A stretch of 64,000 nt of DNA, taken from assembly GCA_007182875.1 (NCBI GenBank), contig AP019514.1, positions 1,116,001-1,180,000 of the forward strand, written 5' to 3'. Shown piece after piece: positions 48,830 to 59,700 of this stretch. The notes beneath the pieces are model-generated. The model saw nothing but the letters and a program-made list of their open reading frames with translations, had not been told where the DNA came from and made no database searches. Each line of letters starts with the position of its first letter. Positions within the stretch are counted from its first letter, which is position 1. This DNA is from Vreelandella sulfidaeris. GTDB taxonomy: Bacteria; Pseudomonadota; Gammaproteobacteria; Pseudomonadales; Halomonadaceae. A program made the position numbers and the translations under genes.

Positions 48830-50139
48830 TCAGCTCGACAACGACGAAGGAGATGTTTCCAACCACGCCTGAATGGCTCCCAGCGAGGTAACCAGGGGCA
48901 TGGTATTGCTAACCCCTCTAGCTTCGCTGAGAGCCCAACGGTTTCCTTGCCGGGCAATGGCAATGGTCACTTTTGTGGATGATGAAGGTGATAAATGGCT
49001 AGGTGCCCCAACGCAATGGCATGACCATAGCTGCCTACGCAGTGCATCATGCGCTGACCTTCGCCAAGCAGGCCCTGCCAAGACGTGATTGGCGTAATGT
49101 TTTCAGTGCCTTGCAGCGGTGGTGTCGGATAGTCGCCATGGCGACGCTGAAGCTCAAGGGCGTGGTGATTGTCGTTTTTAAGCCCAGCATTAAAGCGCTG
49201 AACCAAACGGTCATGCAGGCGTTGTAGGTCCGTGGCGGAGCGAACACGATCAAGCGCCAAAGAGGAAGTAGGTAGCATGCGCGAGGTGTCGGTCAACATA
49301 CGCTGTAGCCAAGCGCTCGTGCCGGCTGGTGTGGGCCGTGCGACGAGGCAGTCATCGATCAACACAAGCAGTCCAGACCAGCGCGGGCCTTCGTAGCGGG
49401 TTAGAAACACAAGGTGAGCTAAGTTGAGCGATGGATGATGGCGTAACAGAGCCGTATCCTCCTTGTGTTGGAGCGTGCGTATCAGAGCAGGTATATCGCG
49501 TCGACTCATTGGCCAGAGCGCGCAGCGACGAAGTAGCTTGGCACATGCTTTTGATTCGGGAAGCCCTATCGCTGAGCATTGAATGGCTTGTCGCTTTGCC
49601 AACAAGCGTACGAAGGCTTCGCGTGACCAGCTCTCATGCACACCACGCTCCACCAGCAGAATCAGCATTAGCGGCGATGATGACGCAAGCTCTTGCGCAG
49701 CCTTGACTTGGCCGCAGACTTGAGCCAGTTCAACACCAAGAAAAGGCGCGGCTTGAATCACCGATCGCACTGCCTCGGGCATGCCCGACATCAGCATCTC
49801 AGCATCGGTGGATAGCAACTCCCAACCAATACCCAAAGGAGCAAGAAACTCTCCGCTCGCTACGCGTTCGCCATTTACAAGGCTTACCCACGAGAATGGT
49901 ATTTCGGATTGCCATGGTGACAGGTAAAGCGTTAACGGATACCCGACAGCTGCTTGGCAATCCAGTGCCACCGGCTTTTGTTTATTGTGTGCGCTTAACC
50001 ATAAATTACGAAATAGGCGTAGAGGCTGTATCCAAGATTGCGCTAATGTAGTCATGAGCTTAATCGACATTGCCATTTGAGCCATTTGAGCCATTTGAGC
50101 CATTTGAGCCATTTGAGCCATTCGAGCCATTCGAGCCAT
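48830..50139 (-). CDS. PcfJ-like domain protein with repeated N terminus, frameshifted
   Basis: About 436 residues. The C-terminal part GEGQRMMHCVGSYGHAIALG matches the PcfJ-like domain, named after a protein of the conjugative plasmid pCF10. Near 48965 one lost base shifts to VTIAIARQGNRWALSEARG and the end LETSPSSLSS at 48830-48832. I choose ATG 50139 because GGAAGGAAG lies 7 bp ahead. The first 24 residues are then MAR/MAQ triplets encoded by a 9-bp repeat in which every unit has an ATG. It is first of the operon with DUF2201 and WYL genes. Function unknown. Confidence 0.7.
50073..50139 (-). repeat. Seven 9-bp tandem repeats at the start of the PcfJ-like gene
   Basis: On the minus strand five ATGGCTCAA units are preceded by two ATGGCTCGA units. 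Being 9 bp, gain or loss of units keeps the frame but adds or removes a start codon and changes distance to the ribosome site. Confidence 0.9.
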
Positions 50140-50249
50140 TGGGCATCTTCCTTCCGTGCAGATAGGCAAAGCATAAAGGGTGATGCGACACGTCTTGTCG
50201 TATCTTCACGATAAATTATCCATAAGCCCAATATAAAAGGGAGTCAAAT

Positions 50250-50650
50250 TTGCCTTTACGCGTCCATACAACTATAGAAATTGGTCTCCGCGAGCAACGC
50301 GATATTTTGGTATTGACGTTTCGTGATGAAATGGCTCAGATAAAAGCATCGAAAACGCACCTGTAGACGGTTCATGGGAAGAGCTTCCAGAGCGAAAGGA
50401 AATAATTCGTTGGCTCGACAACCACGCTATAGGGTGGGAGCCATGTTTTCATATGACGCCTGGCTACCTGTTCGCTCAATATGAAGGGACTATCTATATC
50501 GATGTGGCGCCCCAAGCTAAAAACCCGTTGTATCAACAACTGCTTGAGTACTTGGAAGATGAATCAGAGCAATGCCGCTTCCCAGGCGTAGGCTTTTGGT
50601 TGATGCCGTATGAAATGACATTGAAACTAGATGCGAAATATAAAAGATGA
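50250..50650 (+). CDS. Hypothetical protein, first gene of the DUF262 operon, frameshifted
   Basis: About 133 residues. TTG 50250 has GGGAG ahead; it reads LPLRVHTTIEIGLREQRDIL, a shift near 50340 follows, then GSWEELPERKEIIRWLDNHA and GYLFAQYEGTIYIDVAPQAK. The last 20 bp overlap the next gene in another frame, so translation is likely coupled. I do not recognise it. Position in front of two DUF262 genes suggests it belongs to the same system. Confidence 0.6.
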
Positions 50651-52070
50651 CGGAAGCGACTCCTCAACTGAAAAGGGCGTGCTAACTGTTAAGCAATTGT
50701 TGGAAGACAGCAGTCTGACCATCCCCGAATATCAACGCCCCTATAAATGGACGCCGAGAAATATCAATCAGCTGTTTGCCGATATTGTACTGCATAAAGA
50801 CAAATCCGCTTACCGGCTGGGTACGGTGGTTTTCACCAGGAGGCCGATGATAAAAACCCCGGTAAAATTAAACGCAACATTGTGGATGGCCAGCAGCGTA
50901 CACTTAGTCTGATGCTGGCAGTACGAGCGCTTATAAACGAGCGTGTTGACTCATACCGACCTATCAAAAGTCAGGATCTTTTAAAGACGTTGCAGACGCT
51001 TGGTGATTGCATGGTCGATCCTGTGTTCAACAGCCTGACTTCGCAATCCAATCTGCATAACAACTACCTGGCTGTCAGCAGGATCGTATCGCGGGCAGAA
51101 TTTACCGAAGAGCTGATCGACTTCCTGCTGAATAAATGCCAAGTGGTTTACTTTGAACTAAACAATATCTCAGAAGCATTTCAGTTCTTCGATTCACAGA
51201 ACGCCCGTGGTCGTGATTTAGAACCCCACGACTTGCTCAAGGCCTTTCATCTGCGAGAGTTTACGAATGAAGATGAGGGCCTTAAGGCGGAAGTGGTCAG
51301 CCAATGGGAGAGCAGCGAGACAGAGAAGCTGGCCAAGCTCTTTGCCAACTACCTATTTCGCATTCGCAACTGGTCGCGTGGTGCGTCAGCTCGCTATTTC
51401 GGCAAGGAGCATACGCACCTGTTTAAAGGGGTGAATATTGATCGCACTGATCGTTACCCCTTTGTGGAACAGCTGCGCATGACGCACTATTTCGTGGATA
51501 GCTATAATCGTCACGACCATCGCAAAATGGATGACAATCGCATCGCATTTCCCTTTCATCTGGATCAGATGATTATTAACGGCCGCCGCTTTTTGAAATG
51601 ATTGGCCATTACCAGAACGAAATCGACCTTTACCGAGCAACGTTTGCTACCCAGGAGACTGGAAGTGCCGGTCCGAGCGCTTATACGCTTTCGCAGTTGG
51701 ACGGCTATGCGCGCCGTATTCTAGAAACTATCAACTCTTATGGTGCTCGCCATAGAACGGGCGACCGCTATGTTCGCTCGTTATTCGATTGCTTGATGAT
51801 TTTCTTCATCGATAAATTTGGTATGACCGAAGTCTCCCGTGCAATCGAGAAGGCCTTTATCTGGGCCTATGGTCTGCGCTTGAAAATGCAGGTTTTACAG
51901 CTTGCCAGCATGGATAATTACGTTCTGGACAACAACATGTTTTTGCTTATCAAGGAGGCGACGCAGCCAGCGGACTTCCTGGCAGTTGAGTTGACGGTAT
52001 TACAAAGTACGGCTGGCGAGAAAGTCGACGACATTAAAAACTGTTTCAGGAGATGCGTTACTGTGAGTGA
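50631..52070 (+). CDS. DUF262-domain protein (first of pair), frameshifted
   Basis: About 480 residues. LTVKQLLEDSSLTIPEYQRP and IVDGQQRTLSLML are the DUF262 (ParB-like NTPase) signatures; the DGQQR motif is the catalytic one. FFDSQNARGRDLEPHDLLKA is the usual next block. The C-terminal half is helical without an HNH motif. Shifts near 50840 and 51595 and one near 52040 break it. The last one restores an end at TGA 52068-52070 that overlaps the next start (GTGAGTGA). GmrS and BrxU-type restriction enzymes use the same domain for nucleotide-driven cleavage of modified DNA. Confidence 0.82.
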
Positions 52071-54108
52071 TGGAATCAGCCAGCTCTCGGTCAGTGAACT
52101 ACTCGACGGCCAGGTAGATTATTTGGTGCCAATGTATCAGCGTAACTACGCATGGGATGAAGCAGAAATCTCCCAGCTTATTCAAGATGTGCTGGATGAA
52201 ATGCCGCAAGGTAAATACGCATCGTCAGCGCCTACGCCTTATTATATTGGTACCTTGGTGGTGTTTCGAAGGGGTACGACGTCAGGTGAACGTCCGCTTT
52301 ATGAAGTGATCGACGGTCAGCAACGTTTGACCACGCTTTGTTTGTTGGCCAGCTATTTTAAACGGCGAAGTAGTAGTGAAGAAGGCTTAAACGTTAATAC
52401 CTGGTTCAAGCGTCAATGCGTGCGTTTTGAGAGCCGTCCGCACTCATCAAATGCATTACTGGCAGCCTTTGAAGGTAAAGTCGAAGATATAAATACCGAG
52501 GCATTCCATAACGCCGAATATAACGCAGACATTATCCATGGTTACGAGCTGGTACAAAAACTGGTGCCCAAGCTCAAAGGCGAATCCATCGCAGAGCAGG
52601 ATTTAGCTCGCTACCTGTTTAACCAAGTACAGATTATGCGGGTAGAGGTACCCGAAGATACAGACCTGAACCATTACTTCGAAGTCATGAACAATCGTGG
52701 CGAGCAGTTGGAAAAGCACGAAGTGCTCAAGTCGCGCTTGATGAACGTGCTTGACGACCCCGAAGAACGCTCTGTTCTGCATCAAGTGTGGGAAGCCTGC
52801 GCCAACATGGAGCGCTACATACAGATGGGGTTTTCGCCACGTCTGCGCAATAGACTCTTTGGTAAAAAAGATTGGGGCACATTCACCCCGAAAATTTTGA
52901 TGATGTAAAGCAGGCGCTTTTTGACAGTGAAGTCGAGTAAAGCTGTAACAAGTCGCTTGAGCGATATTATCAAGCAACCGCCTAAGCAGGAAAAAACTCA
53001 GAGACATCAAAGTACTGCCGAAGAAGCACCTGAGCGTTTCAATTCCGTGATCAACTTCCCCAACTTTCTGCTACATGTGTTGAGAGTGACAACCGAGCAG
53101 ATGACAGCCAATAAAAATGTACCGCTTGACGATAAACAATTGATCACAGCGTTTGACGATTACGTGCTTAAGCAGAACGATGCCATAGAGCTGGTCAAGC
53201 GCTTTATCTTCGACTTGCTTAAATGCAAGTATCTTTACGACCAGCACATCATCAAGCGCGAGTTCTCAGGTAATATCGATGCGTGGAGCCTAAAACGCCT
53301 GAAATGGCAGGCTTCCAACAATAGCCATGACTACGTCAACGCTTTCAGCGATGACGCCGAAGATATAAATGCAAACCGTCGGGTGCTGATGCTATTGTCG
53401 GCTTTGCATGTATCTACCCCACCATGGTTTACAAACACTGGTTGAATGCGGCGCTGTACTATCTTTACCACGCTGAGACGGTTACGTTTAAGGCGTATCT
53501 AAAATACCTTGAATCGGTCACCCGTTGCTTTGTTTATGACCGTTTCCTCTCCCGCCACGAAGAAGCCGGTTACTTCGAGATTATTTATAGAAGGAACGGA
53601 CAGCTTCAAGCCCAAAACTGGGATGCTATTGATGAAGCCAAACTGAGGTTTGGAAATATCGCCAACAACCTAGTTTTTAATTATTTGGACTATCTTCTGT
53701 GGCTAAAATATAGGGGAGTTCTCAGAAAGTGGTTCAAAAATATGAATTTAGCTTCCGAAGCTCGGTGGAGCACTATTATCCGCAGACACCTATAGATGGG
53801 GCTGAGAGGCTTCCTCCAGAAAGCCTTAATCTTTTGGCAATCTCTGTTTAATCAGCCACAGCAAAAATTCAAGGCTAAGTAACCTGACGCCTAAAGCCAA
53901 GCAGGACCATTACTTAACCGGCGGTATCGACAGTGTGAAACAATGGCTGATGATGAGTAGTCCATCTTGGGGTGAGCTTGAAATCGTTCAGCATCATAAA
54001 GAGATGTTGGAAGTATTCCAGCATGACCTCCGTACAATGAAATCATCAGGTAGTAGGGATCGCCCTATACTTGTCCCTTTCGCAGAGTTGAGGATGTTAC
54101 CTCAGTAA
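52063..54108 (+). CDS. DUF262-DUF1524 protein (second of pair), frameshifted
   Basis: About 680 residues. GTG 52063 follows CAGGAG. DUF262 motifs are [44 protein letters not shown] and [20 protein letters not shown]. The C-terminal part, read after shifts near 52885, 53420 and 53725, contains [11 protein letters not shown] and [20 protein letters not shown], matching the DUF1524 HNH nuclease. This is the GmrSD/SspE/BrxU arrangement in one protein. It likely works with the gene before it as a type IV-like restriction system. The end is at 54106-54108. Confidence 0.83.
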
Positions 54109-54350
54109 CTAGTAAGGGCAGGTAAGATGCGAGGTTAATTGAAATATTTCAAGCGCCACGGGCAGCAAGCTTAGAATTTAGCCATTGCAATTTTTCTCGC
54201 CTGCGATAGCTTATTAATGGTGTTTCCAACTGTGTTCTCCCTATCATGGCACCATTCTCGTCTTCTCGAACGGAAGGCATGCCGATTCTATATTAGTGAG
54301 ATGTTGCTAAAGTTCGGTTCGACTTGCGCTGGCAGATGAGGGGTGGGGCC

Positions 54351-54898
54351 ATGGCAAAAGCACGGCGTCAGCGCCAAGATACTTTCGATTTTTGTATCTA
54401 TGGCTGACGGGGTACGACATTCAGGTAGGGCTAGGGGTGAATCATCGGTTAAGGATGAACCCTCTATGGAGCGATCTCGAAACCCATGTCTTAGAAGCCA
54501 GCAGCGATTTGGAAGTGAGAGGAAAGTGCTTTTATCCGGAAGAGCGTAAAGGTGAAAAATTCGTTATCACATTGAGGGGATCCCCATCCCCAGTTGAGTT
54601 TGCACGTACTGTGGCCGACATTCAGCAACGCGACGCAGATGGAATGCCACGATACCGGACGTACCGTGGCTATCAAGTGCCGGTCTTCGAGTGCCCGAAA
54701 GGGGTGGCGAGATTACGCCGTGAGCGTCGTGCCGATGCATGGAAAGCTTGGATGTACGTTCCCGAAAGTTATATCGATAATTGCTTAGCAATACTGCGCA
54801 CCAAGGCGGCACAGTACATCTATATCCACGAGCACATTATTGAGAAGGAGCGTTGGATCAACAGCTTCTCGGTTCAGTCGAACGATCCCACGGAATAA
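54351..54898 (+). CDS. Hypothetical island protein, frameshifted at the start
   Basis: About 180 residues: MAKARRQRQDTFDFCIYG, then after a shift near 54405 LTGYDIQVGLGVNHRLRM, DLETHVLEASSDLEVRGKC, VFECPKGVARLRRERRADAW and YIHEHIIEKERWINSFSV. No family recognised. It lies between the DUF262 operon and the convergent integrase, the usual place for a late cargo gene. Positions 54109-54350 hold nothing I can support. Confidence 0.55.
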
Positions 54899-54988
54899 GC
54901 CTATACGAGCTAATATGCCGAGAAGGATATTTCGGTTGCTTGCTGATGTGTGCCTTAGGAGTAGGGTAGTGATGCCTGATTTGGTAAT

Positions 54989-56177
54989 TTACGAAATGTA
55001 ATCCGCCCATTCCTGCATCATCGCTCGCCGCTTCTCGAATAGATCCCCTCGTCGGTACGCTGCTTCCACCTTATTTTCGATGGTGTGGGCCAAGGCCATT
55101 TCTGCCACATCACGAGGGTAGCTGGTAACTTCACCTGTCCAGTCACGGAAGCTAGAGCGGAATCCGTGGGGACATAGTTACCTTGTTCCCCACTCGGGCC
55201 GTAGCCTAGTCCACGCATAAACTGCAGTAGCGACATATTCGAAAGAGGGCGCCCCTGCTTCATGCCTGCGAAAATGTAAGTGTTGGCTTTCACGCGAGGC
55301 AGGTTGGAGAGTAGTTCTACAGCTTGGCGAGAGAGTGGAACGCGGTGCTCGCGATTCGCCTTCATTCTGTCAGCTGGGATCGTCCAAGTAGCATTGTTCA
55401 GATCAAGCTCATTCCATTCGGAATTCAGCACTTCCGAAGTGCGTGTGGCGGTCAAGATCAAGAACTGGAGTGCTTTCGATGACAGGCTGTTATAGCCGTT
55501 CACGGTAGCCATGAAGTCAGCAACTTCATCATAAGGCATGGCAGGATGATGATTGACCTTTTGAATTCGCGATGGCTTTGCCAATAGTTTATCAAGATGC
55601 CCACGCCAGCGGGCGGGGTTAACCGGATCACGATAGCCGTGAGCTGCTGCATAATCCAAGATGTTCTCTACGCGGCCTTGTACACGTTTGGCCGTTTCGT
55701 TTTTATTTGTCCAGATAGGCTTTAGGACTTCAAGCACGTCCTGCGTTGATATTTCATCGATGGATTTTTGCCTATTTTGGGTCTTGCATAGGTTTTGAGC
55801 GTGCTAACCCACTGGCGGGCATGCTTGATATTACGCCAGCTGCGGCGGTGCGCCTTGATATAGCGGGCGGCACAGCTTGTAAATGTGATGGCTACTTTCT
55901 GTATTTCTTTTCTTCTTCCAGGCGAGCATCCAGCGGATTAATCCCTTGCTTGACCAGCTTTCGGTTACCTGTAGCCTGCTCGCGGGCTGCAGATAGGTTG
56001 ATGTCTGAACAGCCCCTAACCCCATATCGCGAAGTTTACCATCCCAACGGAAACGGTAAATCCAGCTAGCCCCACCACTTTTACCGATCTTAAGATACAG
56101 GCCATCACCATCGTTGGTTAGCGCCGGTTTGGATTCCCGAATTAGCTTCTGAACCCCTTGGTGGTTAGCTTGCCCAT
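54989..56177 (-). CDS. int: Tyrosine integrase of the island (DUF4102/P4 type), frameshifted
   Basis: About 395 residues. ATG 56177 (behind GAGGACA) begins MGKLTTKGVQKLI and continues with the DUF4102 DNA-binding domain (GDGLYLKIGKSGGASWIYRF). The catalytic part shows LILTATRTSEVLNSEWNE (first arginine), VPLSRQAVELL, HGFRSSFRDWTGEV (histidine-arginine pair) and YRRGDLFEKRRAMMQEWADY near the end. Shifts near 56035, 55920, 55780 and 55165 break it. Position next to the right attachment repeat and direction toward the island interior fit the tRNA-Ser integrase. Confidence 0.92.
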
Positions 56178-56220
56178 GACTATGTCCTCTGGTGATGAGG
56201 AATAGAAAGTATCATACCCA

Positions 56221-56246
56221 AGCCCATACTTCAGCCCATACTTTGG
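56221..56246 (+). repeat. Right sub-terminal repeat (possible integrase arm sites)
   Basis: Identical to 16520-16545, with two AGCCCATACT units. It lies 44 bp upstream of the integrase start, so it may also regulate the integrase promoter. Confidence 0.65.
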
Positions 56247-56361
56247 CTCTCTATTTGATTGCATTAATATGGACGAGATAGGAAGGTATAATAATTAAAT
56301 GTTTTTAAAATCAGTATGTAATAGTATTTATTTGGAAGGGCTTGGATGGTAAGTATGCGGA

Positions 56362-56398
56362 CTCCCCCTCCGCCAAGAATTTAGATTAAGCCGCTGAT
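56362..56398 (+). other. attR: right end of genomic island
   Basis: A 37-bp copy of the tRNA-Ser 3' end and terminator start. It is not preceded by a tRNA body, so this is the displaced end created by integration. Confidence 0.93.
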
Positions 56399-56412
56399 TT
56401 CAGCGGCTTTTT
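56388..56412 (+). terminator. Displaced tRNA-Ser terminator
   Basis: AAGCCGCTGA-TT-TCAGCGGCTT followed by TTT; the original chromosomal terminator of tRNA-Ser before the island inserted. Confidence 0.75.
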
Positions 56413-56439
56413 GTGCCTGTAATTTGGCTAGCCCATACA

Positions 56440-57645
56440 TCAATCCGGCGTCTTGAATAAAGGTAGAGCAGCTAAAAGCAGGCATACCAGTGCCACGGCA
56501 GCCAAGATGCCGCCGGGCTGGGCTAGCTGAGCCCAGCTGTCGCCGCGGATCAACGCCCCGTAAAAACCTTCAATAGCCCAGGCATTTGGCGTGAACAGGC
56601 TCACCGTCTGTAACCAGTCAGGCATCATAAAGCGCGGCACCATTGAGCCGCCGAGGCTGGAAATAGTGAGCACAAAAACGAAGAAAAGGTTATCGCCTGT
56701 TGCGTTGTTCGACACAGCGACAGGAGTAAAGTGCCAGCCCAGCACAAGCGGCGGCGCAGGCAAGTGCCATGACAATGACTTTCGCCAAAGCACTCTCTAT
56801 CTCTAGTCCGAAACCGAACCTTGCGACTAAGAATATAGCGCTAGCCTGCAAGAATCCCAGACTTAACAAAACAGAAACCGCCCCAATAGTAACCGTGAAT
56901 GCGCAGCCTTGCTCAGTAAAAGGCGCTCGGAGATGCCGTTTTGGCGTTCTTCCAAACTGACCATGCCTGCGTTCACGGCGGACAATAACAAGAACAAAAT
57001 AGTGGTGGCACCAGCATAGTAAGCAATACCGCTAAGCCCAGAGATAGACGCCGGCGTCTGGCCATAGACGGGCTGTAACTCGATAAGCGAGTCTTCGGCC
57101 GCTGCGTTGTCCGGTTCCCTGGCCATTGCTCCTAAAGCAGCGTCCAGACGCGCCTGTTGTTCGGGCGAGAAACCATCAACCAACGCTTCTGTGCTTTGCG
57201 CAAGACGTTGCACAAGAACTTGCGGTTGTTCCGAGGCCAGGCTTTGTCGCAGCCAGCCTTGTAAAGACAGGGCGGCAAGTTCACGGGTGGGTTCGCTGAT
57301 GATGGTAAACAGCGGACTGTTGCTCGTGTCCAGTTGCCCGTGAATGATCACCGCTGTGTCGAAATTGCCTTGTCGCACCTGCTCCAGTAGTTGAGCACGG
57401 CTCGTATCGGGCAGAGCCGTAATCTCCACGTCTTCGGTCTGTGTCAGGTACTGCGCGAAGTCTTGCAGTACCGGATCTTCGGTTTCCACCACAAGGCCAA
57501 CCCGCAGATGCAGGTCGCCTTCCGTGGCGCCGGAGAAGATGCTGGCGAATATGGTGAATACCAGGCTGGGCAAAGCGAATGCCAGGAGTAACGCTCCGCG
57601 GTCACGCCACAAGCCCAAGGCCATCACCCAGAAAATTGCCCTCAT
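56440..57645 (-). CDS. ABC-2 transporter permease, frameshifted
   Basis: About 400 residues with one N-terminal and about five C-terminal membrane segments around a large periplasmic domain (residues 45-200), as in YbhR/DrrB-like exporters. It begins MRAIFWVMALGLWRDRGALL. LLLSAVNAGMVSLEERQNGI starts the membrane core, and GGSMVPRFMMPDWLQTVSLF, TPNAWAIEGFYGAL end it. Shifts near 56870 and 56795-56780 break it. The start overlaps the ATPase stop by 4 bp. Substrate unknown. Confidence 0.87.
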
Positions 57646-58605
57646 GACACCGTCTCCGCCGCAGAATCGATTCGGGCGCCGGTAAAGTGCTGCATCACGT
57701 TTTTAATCCGGGCCGGCGAACCGAAACCTCGGCAATGGCATCACGTGCTCCGCCCAAGCCGCGGTAGAGGTGAGCGATCAACGTATCCAGCGGTAGGTCA
57801 CTTTGTAGCCACCATTCATTGCTCTCATCACTATCACGGCGAAAGCCGATCTCCTGCAGCCGCTCACAGAGTGCTGGGGAGAAAATGAGAACCGTACGCA
57901 CAACGAATAGCTGACTGTTGCCGAAGGTTTCGTGTACTAATGTTTGGGGCTCGGCCAAGGCTTTCAGCCGACCTTGATGAAGAAGGGCTACGCGGTGGGA
58001 TAGCACTTCAGCTTCATCTAACTCATGAGTAACAACGACCACGGCCGCACCTTGCTCGGCGCGGCGGCGAATAAGGTCATGGATTGACATGCGCACACCC
58101 AGGTCGACCCCTGCTGTGGGTTCGTCCAGCACAAGTAGAGAAGGGTGCGAGACGAGGGTGGCTGCCAGGTGTAAGCGCCGTTGCATCCCACCGGACATCT
58201 GGTCCACCCGCACATGGGCTTTGTCTGTTAACTCGATTTCTTCCAGCGCTTGGCTGACCCGTGCGGGTACTTGTCGGCGATTGACACCTGTGCAGCGCGC
58301 GAAAAACGCCAGGTTCTCCCGCCCGTCAGATGCCGGTATAAACCCAGGAACTGGGGGTGAAACCGATGGAATGCTGATAGGCCTTACCCGGAGAAAGCGC
58401 TTTTCCTGCAATGAATATTTGCCCAGAGGTGGGGCGCAGCTTGCCGGTAATAGCGCGCAACAGCGTCGATTTTCCCGCGCCGTTAGGCCCCGAGAATGCC
58501 GAGTATTTCGCCTGGACGTACCTGTAAAGAAACGTCGTCTAAGGCACTGTGGCTGCCGTAGACGACCCCTAGTTGATCGATGGTGAGTGCTGCCGTCGCC
58601 GTCAT
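57642..58605 (-). CDS. ABC-2 transporter ATPase, frameshifted
   Basis: About 320 residues: MTATAALTIDQLGVVYGSH from ATG 58605, a Walker A GNGAGKSTL split by a shift near 58490, signature MSGGMQRRLHLAATLV, Walker B LLVLDEPTAGVDLG and H-loop VVTHELDEAEVLS. A second shift near 58370 and one near 57712 adjust the middle and the end. It is downstream of a polyprenyl synthase by about 9 bp and overlaps the permease. It powers export; cargo unknown. Confidence 0.88.
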
Positions 58606-58614
58606 TCGCAAGGT

Positions 58615-59603
58615 CTAAACCCCAAGCCTTTGCGCCGCACCGTCGAAGGTAACGAACTGTTGTTCCACGAACGCTGCGAGTAGGGATTCATCGTGTCCTG
58701 CTCTACGCAATTGCTCTCTTGCCAGTGCTTGTGCGTTGCTCAATGCACCGCGAACTTCTTCCGGTGTGTAAAGAGAAAGCAAAGTGGTTTTCGCCGCATC
58801 CTGCTGCACGTCCTTACCGGTCTCCTGCGCAAAGGTACTGTGGTCTAACATATCATCGTAAAGCTGAAACAGCAGACCAAAGGCACGGGCAAAGCGCGTC
58901 AATGCCTCTATCGCTTCTGCATCCAGCCCCGAAGTCGTGCACCGGTGACGACAGCAAACTCAAACAGGCAACCTGTTTTCTGATAATAGAGTTGTTCAAT
59001 TGCGCTCTTGCCGCCAACGGGCTGGTTTTGTAAATCAGCGATCTGCCCGCCAACTAATCCCATGGAACCAATAACATGACTGAGATGAGCGCTCACGGTG
59101 ACTTTGGTGGAAGCATCCACGTTGGGGCAATTGGCGATAACCCCGTACGCGAGGTTGAGGAAGTTTGTTGATGCAAGAATGGCGGTGCTTTCGGAAAAGC
59201 GTAGGTGCGTACAGGGGCGATCACGTCGCATCGTCGCATCATCCATGCAGGGCAGGTCGTCGAGAATCAGCGAAGCGGTATGCACCAGTTCCGATACACA
59301 GGCCATACTAAGGGTGTGACTGTCAGTGGCCACGTTCGCAGCCAGAAGCGTAAGAAGCGGGCGCAAGCGCTTGCCTGGACCCAACAAGGCATAATGCATG
59401 GCTTGATGCAGATGCGTAGGCGATGTTTCCTGAGCTGGCAGAAGCTCCAGCAAGGTGTCGTTTACCCTGCTCTGTAGGTGGACAACATCCATTGCTGGCG
59501 TCATGGGAGCCGAGACGGTTATTGGTGCTTGTCTCTTTCTACCTCGGGACGCGATAGACGCGGACTCTGCGGCGGACGCTTGCGGCTTGTGTGTAAAGGT
59601 CAC
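58615..59603 (-). CDS. Polyprenyl (farnesyl/geranylgeranyl) diphosphate synthase, frameshifted
   Basis: About 328 residues. The first aspartate-rich motif is LILDDLPCMDDATMRRDRPC and the second is LLFQLYDDMLD. The chain-length region just before the first motif is SELVHTAS. GPGKRLRPLL is the substrate-binding stretch. It makes C15 or C20 prenyl diphosphate; motif inspection alone does not fix which. A shift near 58935 splits it. It heads an operon with an ABC exporter, an uncommon partner. ATG 59603 or the later ATG near 59504 could start it. Confidence 0.9.
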
Positions 59604-59700
59604 CCTGTACCCCCGATTGGCTACCTATGCGGCTAGCATAGAGCCAGAGCTGACTCCATTTAACCGCCATTTGAAAATTGTACTGTCCTGGCCTTTTGGA

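Noticed and set aside
50073..50139. Short tandem repeat considered as a CRISPR remnant
   Set aside because: Units are 9 bp with no spacers and are in frame with a gene. I found no CRISPR array or cas gene in the window.
51598..52908. One long fused DUF262 protein
   Set aside because: A ribosome site and a GTGAGTGA stop-start overlap at 52063-52070 show two genes joined by a one-base error.
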